Under the pieces are notes generated by a model that saw nothing but the letters and a program-made list of their open reading frames with translations, was not told the origin of the DNA and searched no databases. A stretch of DNA of 35,723 bases. Source: Solirubrobacter phytolaccae. GTDB lineage: Bacteria > Actinomycetota > Thermoleophilia > Solirubrobacterales > Solirubrobacteraceae. The stretch is from NCBI RefSeq assembly GCF_027587195.1, contig NZ_JAPDDP010000078.1, positions 1-35,723 of the forward strand. Reading direction: 5' to 3'. The position numbers were made by a program, and so were the translations under genes. Positions 8,186 through 17,000 of this stretch are shown piece by piece. Position 1 is the stretch's first letter, and each line of letters opens with the position of its first letter.

Positions 8186-8578
8186 CTAGGCGAGCGCCTT
8201 CGCCTTCAGCGTCGCGAACTCGGCCTCCGTGATCGCGCCGCTGTCGAGCAGGCTCTTGCCCTTCTCGATCTCGTGCGCGGGGCCGCCGGTGCCGCTCGCC
8301 TCCAGGTAGGGGGCGAGCTGCGCCTGCCGCTCCTGCGCGCGCTCGAGGCCGCGCTTGCCCATGCCCTCGCCGTTGACGATCAGGTAGGCGAGCACGCCCG
8401 CGAACGGGATGAAGATCAGGAAGAACACCCACAGCGCCTTGACCCAGCCCGAGGCGTCGTCGCGGCGGAAGACGTCGCCGATGATGCCCACGAGGACCCA
8501 GATCCACGCGATCCAGAAGAAGAACAGGATCATGCTCCAGAAGATGTTCAGGAGCGGGTAGTCGGCGGCGAACAGCAT
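8186..8578 (-). CDS. Two-helix membrane protein with C-terminal SHOCT domain
   Basis: 130 residues from the ATG at 8578, preceded by GGAGGT six bases upstream. Two transmembrane helices lie at about 9-31 and 44-66 (first NIFWSMILFFFWIAWIWVLV, second VKALWVFFLIFIPFAGVLAY), the arrangement of PLDc_N-type membrane anchors. The C-terminus KSLLDSGAITEAEFATLKAK is a typical SHOCT module, a short helical oligomerisation or association motif. The family is common in actinobacteria and has no defined biochemical role. A much longer frame opens far upstream but is the antisense shadow of the MFS gene; the Shine-Dalgarno sequence fixes the start here. Confidence 0.88.
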   Translation of the reverse strand: MLFAADYPLLNIFWSMILFFFWIAWIWVLVGIIGDVFRRDDASGWVKALWVFFLIFIPFAGVLAYLIVNGEGMGKRGLERAQERQAQLAPYLEASGTGGPAHEIEKGKSLLDSGAITEAEFATLKAKALA

Positions 8579-8654
8579 CAGAGGACCTCCATGCAGGCCG
8601 GGCGGGTTGAGCGAACGGATGAGCCTGGAGGCTTCACGCTCCCGGGGCGGGTCC

Positions 8655-8677
8655 ACCTCATCCGAAGGGGATGAGGT
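8655..8677 (-). terminator. Hairpin terminator of the leftward MFS gene
   Basis: ACCTCATCC (8655-8663) pairs perfectly with GGATGAGGT (8669-8677) around a 5-base loop. On the minus strand the stem begins at the last base of the TGA stop codon of the MFS gene, so the stop lies at the foot of the stem. Confidence 0.65.
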
Positions 8678-10308
8678 CAGACGAGGACGGTCGCGGAGGT
8701 CTCCGGGCGCGTGGCCGGCGGGCTGGCCGCGGCGCCGGGGAGCTGCCGCGTGAGCCACAGCGACAGCAGCGCCGCCAGCGCGACCGCGCCGAGCGCCAGC
8801 CGCAGCGCGTCCAGCTGCGCCTCGCCGTAGTCGGCGGCCACCGCGCGTGCCTCGCTCGGCGTGAGCCCGGCGGCGACGGCACGCTCGACCGAAGCGACGG
8901 GCAGGATGTCGATCCCGTCCGCCGCCTCGGCCACGAGCGCCGTGCGGGCGGCGGCGGGCACGGCCGGGTTGTCGGCGATCCGCTCGCTGAAGCCGGTCGC
9001 GAGCGAGCCGAGCAGGACGGCGCCGACGATCGCGGTGCCGAGCGACGAGCCCAGGTTCTGCGCGGTGCCCTGCAGCCCGCCCGCCTCGCTGGTCTGCGTC
9101 GGCGCGACCGCGGACATGATCACGTTGCCGAGCTGGGAGGCGAGCAGTCCGGCGCCGGCGCCGATCAGCGCGAGGGCGACCTTGAAGCCCGTGTCGTCGA
9201 GGGTCACGTCGAGCGTGCCCAGCATCACCGCCGCGCCGAGGCTGACCGCGACGAGCCCGACCCGCGCGACCACGCGCGAGGAGCGCCGCGCCGCGAACCG
9301 CGGGCCGAGCAGCGCGAAGACCAGCATCGCCACCGACAGCGGCAGTAGGCGCTTGCCGGTCTCGAACGCGTCGAGCCCGAGGACCACTTGCAGGTAGACG
9401 GGGATCACGAAGAACGTGCCCATCAGGACGAGCTGCTGGCCGACGAGCGTGGAGAGGCCCGCGCGCAGGTGGGCGATGCCGAGCAGGGAGGTGTCCAGCA
9501 GCGCGTCGTCGCCGGCGCGGATGCGGCGCTGCTCCCACGCGCCGAACGCCCACAGCAGCGCGAGCCCGCCGAGGACCATGAACGGCACGACGGAGAAGCC
9601 GAGCGGCGTGAGCTCGGTGCCGTTGATCGTCGGCGCGCTGCGCGGCTGGACGAAGCCCCAGACGCTGCTGCGCAGGATTGCGAAGACGATCAGGCCCAGC
9701 CCCGCGGAGGACAGCAGGACGCCGACGACGTCGAGCCGCGGCCGGTGCGCGGCGCCGGGCGCGCGGGCGAGCCTTCCGCGCAGGAGCAGGATCGCGATCA
9801 CGACGACGGTCTCGGCGGCGAACACGTAGCGCCACGTGAACTGGGTCGTCACCCAGCCGCCGATCAGCGGGCCGGCGGCGACCGCGATCGCCGCGATCCC
9901 GCCCAGCAGCGCGTAGGCGAGCGCCCGGTCCTTGCCCTCATAGGTGGCGGCGGTGAGCGCCGCGATCGCCGGCACGACGAGCACGGCGCCGAAGCCCTCC
10001 ACCCCCGACCAGCCGAGCAGCAGGACCGTGAGGTTCGGGCTGAGCGCCGTGGCCAGGGAGCCGACGCCGTAGATCGCCAGGCCGATCGCGAACGCGCGGT
10101 TACGGCCGAGGATGTCCCCGAGCTTCGCGCCCAGCAGCATGAACGCGGCCATCACCAGCGTGTACAGCGTGATCGCGGTCTGCACGCCCTGGATCGACGT
10201 GTCGAGGTCCTCGACGATCTGCGAGATCGCGACGTTCATCACGCTCGAGTCCAGCACCATGACGAACTGCGCCGCGGCCAAGATGAGCATGGGCAGCCAC
10301 TTGGCCAT
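8677..10308 (-). CDS. MFS multidrug exporter, DHA2 (14-helix) type
   Basis: Proton-coupled drug/solute antiporter of the inner membrane, 543 residues. The first helix has the DHA2 signature region AQFVMVLDSSVMNVAISQI (about 13-31), followed by motif A-like LGAKLGDILGRNRAF and hydrophobic segments consistent with 14 helices. The ATG at 10308 gives a normal N-terminus for the family; a GTG at 10320 would add four residues, and neither has a clear Shine-Dalgarno sequence. The gene follows the tetR gene on the same strand with a gap of about 53 bases, so both are probably one transcript with this exporter under TetR autoregulation. The C-terminal 60 residues carry an unusual helical insert (ERAVAAGLTPSEARAVAADY) before the last membrane helix. 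Substrate unknown. Confidence 0.92.
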   Translation of the reverse strand: MAKWLPMLILAAAQFVMVLDSSVMNVAISQIVEDLDTSIQGVQTAITLYTLVMAAFMLLGAKLGDILGRNRAFAIGLAIYGVGSLATALSPNLTVLLLGWSGVEGFGAVLVVPAIAALTAATYEGKDRALAYALLGGIAAIAVAAGPLIGGWVTTQFTWRYVFAAETVVVIAILLLRGRLARAPGAAHRPRLDVVGVLLSSAGLGLIVFAILRSSVWGFVQPRSAPTINGTELTPLGFSVVPFMVLGGLALLWAFGAWEQRRIRAGDDALLDTSLLGIAHLRAGLSTLVGQQLVLMGTFFVIPVYLQVVLGLDAFETGKRLLPLSVAMLVFALLGPRFAARRSSRVVARVGLVAVSLGAAVMLGTLDVTLDDTGFKVALALIGAGAGLLASQLGNVIMSAVAPTQTSEAGGLQGTAQNLGSSLGTAIVGAVLLGSLATGFSERIADNPAVPAAARTALVAEAADGIDILPVASVERAVAAGLTPSEARAVAADYGEAQLDALRLALGAVALAALLSLWLTRQLPGAAASPPATRPETSATVLV

Positions 10309-10361
10309 GGCGGCGATCACACCACCGCGCGGGGGCGCGCACCATCACCCCCGGAGGATGA

Positions 10362-11039
10362 TCAGCCGCGGGGCGGCTGCCAGCCCGACATCGCCGCGGT
10401 GAGGCCGGCGCTGTCGAGCGGTGCGGTCGGCATCGGCGTGCGCACGTCGGGCTTGGCCCGCAGCCCGTCGAGCACCACGGTGAGCAGCCGCTGCCACACC
10501 TCGGGGTCCACGCTGCGCGTGTAGTCGGCGACGGAGCCGACCATCATCTGGATCAGCGGCATGTCCGTCGTGTCCAGGTCGTCGCGGAGGCTGCCGTCGG
10601 CCTGCGCCCGCTCGACCAGCCGGCGCACGAGCGGCTCGATCCGCGTGCGGCCCTCCGCGGTGCAGCCGGTCCCGCGGCCCATGCGCGCGCCGAGGATGAG
10701 CTCCTTGAGCCCGCGGTTCGCGGCCTGGCGTTCCAAGGCCGAGCGCATGAAGTGCTCCAGGCCATCCCACGGGTCCTCGATCGCCAGCGCGGCCTCGGCG
10801 AGCGCGACGATGCTCGCCACCTGCTCGTCGAAGAGCGCGTCGATCAGCAGCTCCTTGTTGGGGAACCGCCGGTAGACCGTGCCGACGCCGACCTCCGCCT
10901 CGTCGGCGATGTCGTCGAGCGAGGCGCCGAGGCCATGCTCGGCGAAGACCGTCGCGGCCGCGTCCAGGATCCGCCGGCGATTGCGCTCGGCATCCCGGCG
11001 CAGGGGGCGGGTTGCGGGCTCCGCGGCGATGGTCTCCAT
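10362..11039 (-). CDS. TetR-family repressor, cassette 1
   Basis: 225 residues from the ATG at 11039. The N-terminal helix-turn-helix spans about residues 17-63 (RNRRRILDAAATVFAEHGLG, then DDIADEAEVGVGTVYRRFPN), followed by a helical ligand-binding domain. Longer frames opening at 11162 would read through the intergenic operators and are rejected; the ATG at 11039 lies 6 bases after a TATGGT box. It sits between a downstream DHA2 exporter (same strand) and a divergent DHA2 exporter, with two TGGAG-N7-CTCCA sites in the 89-base divergent promoter, so it probably represses itself and both exporters until a toxic ligand binds. It is clearly related to the TetR of cassette 2 (33535-34179): shared DAERNR, VGxGTxYRRFP, EIEDPWD or AIEDPWD, and RGLK segments. 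Confidence 0.93.
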   Translation of the reverse strand: METIAAEPATRPLRRDAERNRRRILDAAATVFAEHGLGASLDDIADEAEVGVGTVYRRFPNKELLIDALFDEQVASIVALAEAALAIEDPWDGLEHFMRSALERQAANRGLKELILGARMGRGTGCTAEGRTRIEPLVRRLVERAQADGSLRDDLDTTDMPLIQMMVGSVADYTRSVDPEVWQRLLTVVLDGLRAKPDVRTPMPTAPLDSAGLTAAMSGWQPPRG

Positions 11040-11045
11040 GAACCA

Positions 11046-11051
11046 ACCATA
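11046..11051 (-). promoter_or_regulatory. -10-like TATGGT box of tetR (cassette 1)
   Basis: Read on the minus strand, TATGGT lies 6 bases before the ATG at 11039, with no Shine-Dalgarno sequence; this predicts a leaderless tetR transcript. Confidence 0.4.
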
Positions 11052-11069
11052 GCCGCTCGAAGCGTGATG

Positions 11070-11105
11070 TGGAGCACACACCTCCATATGGAGGCATTCC
11101 CTCCA
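11070..11105. promoter_or_regulatory. Tandem TetR operators TGGAG-N7-CTCCA, cassette 1
   Basis: Two identical-type sites lie side by side in the divergent promoter: TGGAG (11070-11074) N7 CTCCA (11082-11086), and TGGAG (11089-11093) N7 CTCCA (11101-11105), centres 19 bases apart. Together they make a larger dyad centred at 11087.5, with the perfect palindrome CCTCCATATGGAGG at its core. They lie between the -10 boxes of tetR (11046-11051) and of the MFS gene (11115-11120), the position expected for a repressor shutting both promoters. The same site pattern recurs in cassette 2. Confidence 0.75.
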
Positions 11106-11114
11106 CTTCCACGC

Positions 11115-11120
11115 TACAGT
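11115..11120 (+). promoter_or_regulatory. -10-like TACAGT box of the divergent MFS gene
   Basis: TACAGT ends 8 bases before the ATG at 11129. There is no Shine-Dalgarno sequence, so a leaderless transcript is likely. Confidence 0.4.
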
Positions 11121-11128
11121 GCCCTGCA

Positions 11129-12619
11129 ATGTCGCCCGCCTCACACACCTCCACCGACCCACACCACGAGCGCCGATGGCTGATCCTCGCGGTCCTGGGC
11201 ATCGCCCAGCTGATGGTCGTCCTCGACGCCACGATCGTGAACATCGCCCTGCCGTCCGCGCAGGCCGACATCGGCTTCTCCAATGACAGCCGCCAGTGGG
11301 TGATCACCGCCTACGCGCTCGCGTTCGGCTCCCTGCTGCTGCTCGGCGGGCGCATCGGTGATCTCATCGGGCGCAAGCAGGTCTTCATCATCGGCCTGCT
11401 CGGCTTCGCCGGCGCTTCCGCTCTAGGCGGCGCCGCGGGCAGCTTCGGCGTGCTCGTCATCGCCCGTGCGCTCCAGGGCGTCTTCGGTGCACTGCTCGCG
11501 CCGGCCGCGCTCTCGCTGCTCACCACCACCTTCACCGACCCGATCGAGCGCAACAAGGCGTTCGGCGTCTTCGGCGGCATCGCGGGCATCGGCGGCGGCG
11601 TCGGCCTCCTGCTCGGCGGCGTGCTCACCGAGTACCTGTCCTGGCGCTGGTGCCTGTATGTGAACCTCCTCTTCGCGATCCCCGCCGCGTTCGGCGCGTG
11701 GTCGCTGCTGCACACGGGCCGCCACACCGCCGGCGCCCGTCCGCGCCTGGACATCCCCGGCGCCGTCACCGTCACCGGTGGTCTGTTCGCCCTCGTCTAC
11801 GGCTTCTCGAACGCCGAGACCAACGGCTGGGGCGCGCCGCTGACGATCGCGATGCTGGTCGCCTCCGTCGTGCTGCTCGTCGCCTTCGGCGCGCTTCAGC
11901 GCCGGGTCGCCGATCCGCTGCTGCCGCTGCGCGTCGTGCTCGACCGCAACCGCGGCGGGTCCTACCTGTCGATCGGCACCGTCGGCGCGGGCATGTTCGG
12001 CGTGTTCCTGTTCCTGACGTACTACATGCAGCGCACGCTGGACCTGTCACCGATCCAGACCGGCCTCGCGTTCCTGCCGATGAACTTCGCGATCATGGCC
12101 ATGATCGGCCTCGTCAGCACCCGGCTGCTGCCGAAGTTCGGCCCGCGTCCGCTGATCGCGACGGGCCTGGCCCTGGCGACGATCGCGATGATCATCTTCG
12201 CCCAGCTCGGCACCGACTCCAGCTACGCCACGGGTGTCCTCCCGGGCCTCGTGATCATGGGCTTCGGCATGGGCTTCGTGTTCTCCTCGGCGATGGCGAC
12301 CGCGACGCTGGGCATCGACCCGCGCGACGCGGGCGTCGGCTCGGCGATGGTCAACACGACGCAGCAGGTCGGCGGCTCGATCGGCACCGCGCTGCTCTCC
12401 ACGCTGTTCGCCAGCGCGGTCACGAGCTTCGCCAGCGACAACGCCGGCTCGCTGTCCGGCGGCCAGCTCGCGGCCGAGTCGGCGATGCACGGCTACACCA
12501 CCGCGTTCTGGTGGGCGGCGGGCATCCTCGTCGTCGGCGGCGTCATCTCCACGCTGCTCCTGAAGCCGGGCGTCCCGGCACCGGCTCCGGCCGGCGCCGC
12601 GCCCGCGATGGCGCACTAG
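11129..12619 (+). CDS. MFS multidrug exporter, DHA2 type, cassette 1
   Basis: 496-residue inner-membrane proton antiporter. Helix 1 reads AQLMVVLDATIVNIALPSAQ, followed by motif A LGGRIGDLIGRK, the drug-exporter region ALQGVFGALLAPAALSLLTTTF, and a glycine-rich motif C (GGIAGIGGGVGLLLGGVLTE). The ATG at 11129 matches the usual N-terminus (charged HHERRW then helix 1); an in-frame ATG at 11069 would translate the operators. The gene is divergent from its TetR and ends at a strong hairpin. It is a close paralogue of the exporter at 31969-33435: long identical runs such as NDSRQW, TAYALAFGSLLLLGGR and LSWRWCLYVNLLFA. Substrate unknown. Confidence 0.94.
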   Translation: MSPASHTSTDPHHERRWLILAVLGIAQLMVVLDATIVNIALPSAQADIGFSNDSRQWVITAYALAFGSLLLLGGRIGDLIGRKQVFIIGLLGFAGASALGGAAGSFGVLVIARALQGVFGALLAPAALSLLTTTFTDPIERNKAFGVFGGIAGIGGGVGLLLGGVLTEYLSWRWCLYVNLLFAIPAAFGAWSLLHTGRHTAGARPRLDIPGAVTVTGGLFALVYGFSNAETNGWGAPLTIAMLVASVVLLVAFGALQRRVADPLLPLRVVLDRNRGGSYLSIGTVGAGMFGVFLFLTYYMQRTLDLSPIQTGLAFLPMNFAIMAMIGLVSTRLLPKFGPRPLIATGLALATIAMIIFAQLGTDSSYATGVLPGLVIMGFGMGFVFSSAMATATLGIDPRDAGVGSAMVNTTQQVGGSIGTALLSTLFASAVTSFASDNAGSLSGGQLAAESAMHGYTTAFWWAAGILVVGGVISTLLLKPGVPAPAPAGAAPAMAH

Positions 12620-12626
12620 CTGAAGC

Positions 12627-12660
12627 ATCACCGCGCCCGGGAAACCGGGCGCGGCGTGAT
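12627..12660 (+). terminator. Strong hairpin terminator with GAAA tetraloop
   Basis: CGCGCCCGG (12632-12640) pairs with CCGGGCGCG (12645-12653) around a GAAA loop; after a two-base bulge, ATCAC (12627-12631) pairs with GTGAT (12656-12660). It starts 8 bases after the stop of the MFS gene. A short CGGGTTT follows. Confidence 0.75.
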
Positions 12661-12716
12661 CGGGTTTGCGCGCGTACGCGCGGATCTGATCGGGTACTCC
12701 GCTCCCCGGAGAGACG

Positions 12717-13940
12717 ATGGAGTCCGGGGCGACACGTGAGCAGTGGCGCAAGACCGGGCTGGCGGCGATGGCCAACTACATCGACGCCGGTTCGATCGTT
12801 GCCGGTGCCGTGTCGCTGCCGTTGTGGGCGGAGCAGTTCGGCTTCGGCGACGACTTCGTCAGCCTCCTCGGCGCGATGAGCTCGAACGCGATCAGCGCCG
12901 GCATCGGCGCGTTGATCGGCGGGCGCATCTGCGACCTCTACGGCCGCAAGAAGATCTACCAGTACGACCTGCTGCTGTACGCGTTCGGCGCCCTCTGGAT
13001 CGTGTTCGCGCAGGCGCCGTGGATGCTCCTGTTCGGCTACTTCATCGTCGGCCTGACGGTCGGCGCGGACGTGCCGGCCTCGTGGACGCTGATCACCGAG
13101 ACCGCGCCGAAGGCGATCCGCGGGCGATTGGCCGGGCTGGCGCAGGTGCTCTGGTACGTCGGCGCGATCGCGCCGCTCGTGCTCGGCATCGCGCTGCTCG
13201 ACCTTGGCGAGTGGCTGCCGCGGATCCTGTTCGCGCAGCTGTTCGTGGTCGCGATGATCACGTGGGCGCTGCGGCAGGGAATGGTCGAGTCCGAGCTGTG
13301 GGCCAAGGCGCAGGAGCAGGCGCAGGGCGCGACGGGCGCCTTCCGCGAGCTGTTCCGCAAGCGCTACGTGCGCGCGCTCAGCTTCCTGATCCTGATGTAC
13401 GGCGTGTGGAACCTCGTCGCCGGCACCTACGGGTTCTTCTTCCCGTACATCCTCGACGCGGTCGGGGACACGGGCGACCGGGCCAACTACGCGCTGCAGG
13501 CGATCTGGTTCCTGTCGACGGCGCTCGCGGTGGGCACGATCTACATGCCGCTGATCGACCGGGTCGGCGGCCGCCGCCTGCTGGTGTGGGCGACGCTGCT
13601 GCAGGTCGCCGGGTTCATCCCGTTCGTGTTCTTCGACGTGAGCTTCCTGACGGCGCTGATCAACGTCGTGCTGTTCGGAATCGGCGCGGGCATCGGGCAG
13701 CAGTCGCTGTTCCAGCTCTGGAGCGGCGAGCTGTTCCCGACCCTGCTGCGCTCGAGTGCCCAGGGCTTCATGTTCGGCGTCGTGCGCGTCGCGCTCGGTG
13801 GCTGGAGCCTGCTGCTGCCGACGGTGCAGGAGGCCGGCTTCCGCACGCTCGCGATCGTGCTCGCGCTGATGCTGATCGTCTCCGGCGTGATCGGCATCCT
13901 GTTCGCCCCTGACCGGGCCGCACGGGAGCTCCATGACTAG
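12717..13940 (+). CDS. MFS transporter, sugar-porter-like
   Basis: 407-residue, probably 12-helix permease. Motif A between helices 2 and 3 reads GGRICDLYGRKKIY, helix 4 region has VGADVPASWTLITETAPKAIRGR, and the late motif ELFPTLLRSSAQGFM matches the ELFPTxxRxxAQG signature of sugar porters and relatives. A second motif-A-like DRVGGRR lies in the C-terminal half. The PESPRW box of true sugar porters is absent (the loop reads EGMVESELW-like sequence), so the substrate may be an organic acid or polyol. GGAGAG six bases before the ATG at 12717 fixes the start. It stands alone between a terminator and the next exported protein gene; no sugar enzymes are adjacent. Confidence 0.88.
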   Translation: MESGATREQWRKTGLAAMANYIDAGSIVAGAVSLPLWAEQFGFGDDFVSLLGAMSSNAISAGIGALIGGRICDLYGRKKIYQYDLLLYAFGALWIVFAQAPWMLLFGYFIVGLTVGADVPASWTLITETAPKAIRGRLAGLAQVLWYVGAIAPLVLGIALLDLGEWLPRILFAQLFVVAMITWALRQGMVESELWAKAQEQAQGATGAFRELFRKRYVRALSFLILMYGVWNLVAGTYGFFFPYILDAVGDTGDRANYALQAIWFLSTALAVGTIYMPLIDRVGGRRLLVWATLLQVAGFIPFVFFDVSFLTALINVVLFGIGAGIGQQSLFQLWSGELFPTLLRSSAQGFMFGVVRVALGGWSLLLPTVQEAGFRTLAIVLALMLIVSGVIGILFAPDRAARELHD

Positions 13941-14009
13941 GGGTGGTTCAGGGAGCGGTTCAGGGATGGACGCGTTGCTCGGGGACGGCGCGATCCGCAC
14001 GATCGACGG

Positions 14010-17000
14010 ATGCCTCCCCGCTCCCTTGCACTCCTCGCTGTCCTGATCTCATTCCTTGTCGTCGCGCCGGCCGCCCGGGCCGGCACGTTCGACCGCGACA
14101 CCACGTGGGCCCACACCGGGCTCGCCGCCTCACCGTCGGACGGAAGCGCGCGCTGGAGCGCCCTCGCCGTGCTCGCCGACGGCCGCTTCCTCGCCGCCGG
14201 TCGCACCCCCGCCGGCCAGGCCGCGGTCGCCCGGTTCACCGCCGCCGGTGAGCTCGACCCGACGTGGGCGAGCGACCAGCCGGTCCCCGGCCTGCTCGTC
14301 GTCACCGCGCAGAACGGCGTCATCCCCGCGGCGCTCGTCGCCCGGCCGGACGGGACCGTCCTGCTCGGCGGCACGACGCTCGCCGTCGACAGCACGCCCT
14401 CGCTGCTCGTCGCCCGGCTCACCGCCGACGGCCACCTGGACCCGAGCTTCGCGACCGGCGGCAAGCTGGTCACGACCTCCGGGCCGGAGACGCGGCTCGG
14501 CAACCTCGCCGTCACCGCCGGCGGGAACATCCTGCTCGCCGCGACCGCCAGCGGCAGCGGGACGGACCGCGGGCTGCTCGTCCAGCTGACCGCCGCCGGT
14601 GTCCGTGACGCCGGCTTCGGCACCGGAGGCGAAGTCGCGTTCCGCCTCGGCAACGCCGCCACGACCGTCGCCGACCTCGGCCTCGACAGCGCCGGCCGCA
14701 TCTACGTGAGCGGCAGCCGCGCGACCACGCCGCGCCACCAGATGGCCGTCGCCCGCTTCACCACCGCCGGCGCCCTCGACACGACGTACGGCACCACCGG
14801 TTACGCGGTCGGTGACCTCAACGGCGCGTCCCCCACGGTCTACGAGGTCGACGGCCGGCGCCTGCGCGTCGACGCCGACGGCACCGCGCTCGTGGTCTCC
14901 ACCGTCAAGAGCGCGACGGGTCCCGCGTCGCACCTGATCGGCCTCGCCCGGCTCACCCCGGCCGGCGCGCTCGACGGCACGTTCGGCACCGCCGGCACGC
15001 GCACGCAGGACGTCTCCCCGTCGCACGTCAGCGACGCGACGAGCCTCGTCACGACCCCGGCCGGGTTCGTCGTCGGCGGCTTCATGGCGGTCGGCTCCAC
15101 CACGCAGTTCGCGCTCGCCGGCTACAAGGAGGACGGCTCGCCCGACACCACGCTCAACCCGGCGAACGTCACCGCCGCGAACGCCGCCAACCTGCAGGTC
15201 GGCACGGGCGGCCCGGACCGGATCGACGCGCTCGCGCTCACCCCGCAGGGCCGCCTGCTCGCGGCGGGCACGAGCCAGACGCCGGCCGAGCAGAACCTCA
15301 GCGCGATCGTCCGCCTCGGCGGAGACGCGCACACGCCGCAGGCCGTCGTGAACCTCAGCTGGGAGCAGAAGGTGCCCGGCCGTGTGGTCCGGCCCGGCCA
15401 GACCGTCGGCTTCGACGGCTCCGCCTCGACCGACCCCGACGGCCCGATCGCCAAGTACGAGTGGGACATCGACGGCGACGGCGTCTTCGAGCGCAGCGGC
15501 GCGAAGGTCCTCGGCAACTACCCGGCCCCGACGATCGCCGGCGTGACCTTGCGCGTCACCGACGCCGACGGGCTCGCGCACACGTCCGGTGCGACGGTGC
15601 GGGTGGAGGCCAACAAGGCCCCGAAGGTCACCTTCGTCAACCCGAGCAAGCAGCCCGTCGCGGGCGCGCCGTTCCTGTTCGGCGCGCAGGCCACCGACCC
15701 CGACGGCAACATCATCTTCTACTCGTTCGACTTCGACGGCAACGGCACGTTCGAGACCGCCGCGGGCGACTCGCCGCTCGCGACCACGACGTTCCCGAAG
15801 AAGGGCCCGGCGACGATCGGCGTCCGCGTCACCGACGACGAGGGGGAGACCGCCACGGGCACGCTCAACGTCGCCGTCAAGGACGCGCCCTGCGTCGACA
15901 ACCCGGTCATCAAGATCGAGCGCGCGGTGATCGTCACCGAGGGCGCCGACGTCGCGGGCGGCGCGGGCTGCTTCCACGCCGTCACCACCGACAAGGGCGC
16001 CGTGCGGACGACGACCTACACCACGACCGGGCACTTCCGCGTGAACGGCATCGAGGTCGACACGCTGGCCAACTCGGAGGCGACGCTCGAGTGGAAGCGC
16101 AACAAGAGCGGTGACAAGAAGACGCTCTCGCTCAAGCTCGTCGCGCCCAAGGCCAAGGTCGAGGGCACGGCCATGAAGACCGACTTCATGTTCCACGAGG
16201 GCTCGATCGACTGGGGCCTGGACGGCACGACGATCACCGGCTTCGTCGTCGACCCGTCCGCGGGCATCGGCGGGCTGCCGCTCAAGGTGCTCGGGCCGGT
16301 GAAGCTCGACACCGACGGCTCGTCGAGCCTCGACGTCCTGCCGGGCATGCCGCCCGAGCTGCTCGGGAAGACGCCGAGCGCGCCCAAGCACCTCGTCTTC
16401 GGCCCGTCGGCCAACGCGGCGGCGCTCGGCGCGTTCAGCTTCAAGGTCGACCAGATCCCGCTCGGCGTGATCCTGCTCGGCCCGGTCACCGTCTCCTACG
16501 ACGGCGCGGGCAGCTGGCTGATCGAGGCCGAGGCCGAGATCCCCTACCCGGTCCCGACGAAGGTCGCCGGCCGGCTCGTGATCGTCGCCGGGCACGTCAA
16601 GGAGGTCGACCTCGAGCTCAAGGGCGCGCTCCCGACGCCGACGCCGATCATCATCCAGTCGCTCGGCCTGCACATCGACTTCGGCCCGAAGGTCGCGGCC
16701 AAGAAGGAGTGCGTGAAGACCGTCGGGCTCGTCGAGACGACGCCGTTCGAGCTCTACAAGGCGCTCGACTACTACGTGCCGCAGCTCCGCCAGCTCGCGA
16801 CCGCCAACCCGCAGTTCTTCGGCGACCTCTTCCACCGCACGTTCCAGCGCTACCCGGTGCCGACGTTCGCGCTGTGCGGGTCCATCGGCCTCAGCCTGGC
16901 CGAGGTGATCGACGCCGACGTGAAGTTCGGCTTCGCCCGTTACGACAACCCGTACCCGAACCTGTTCTTCTTCCAGGGCCACGCGACGATCGCCAAGGCC

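Noticed and set aside
8626-8645. TGGAG ... CTCCC near the SHOCT gene, resembling the TetR operator
   Set aside because: The spacer is 8 rather than 7 bases, the last base does not match, and it lies between a terminator and a gene with a strong Shine-Dalgarno sequence; probably chance.
13945-13966. Two direct copies of GGTTCAGGGA, 12 bases apart in register, before the mosaic protein gene
   Set aside because: Only two short copies with no third and no dyad; could be chance or a replication slip, with no supported role.
12543-14000. A 485-codon open frame on the minus strand
   Set aside because: Antisense to the sugar-porter-like gene; composition rich in Arg, Glu, Gln and His without structure.
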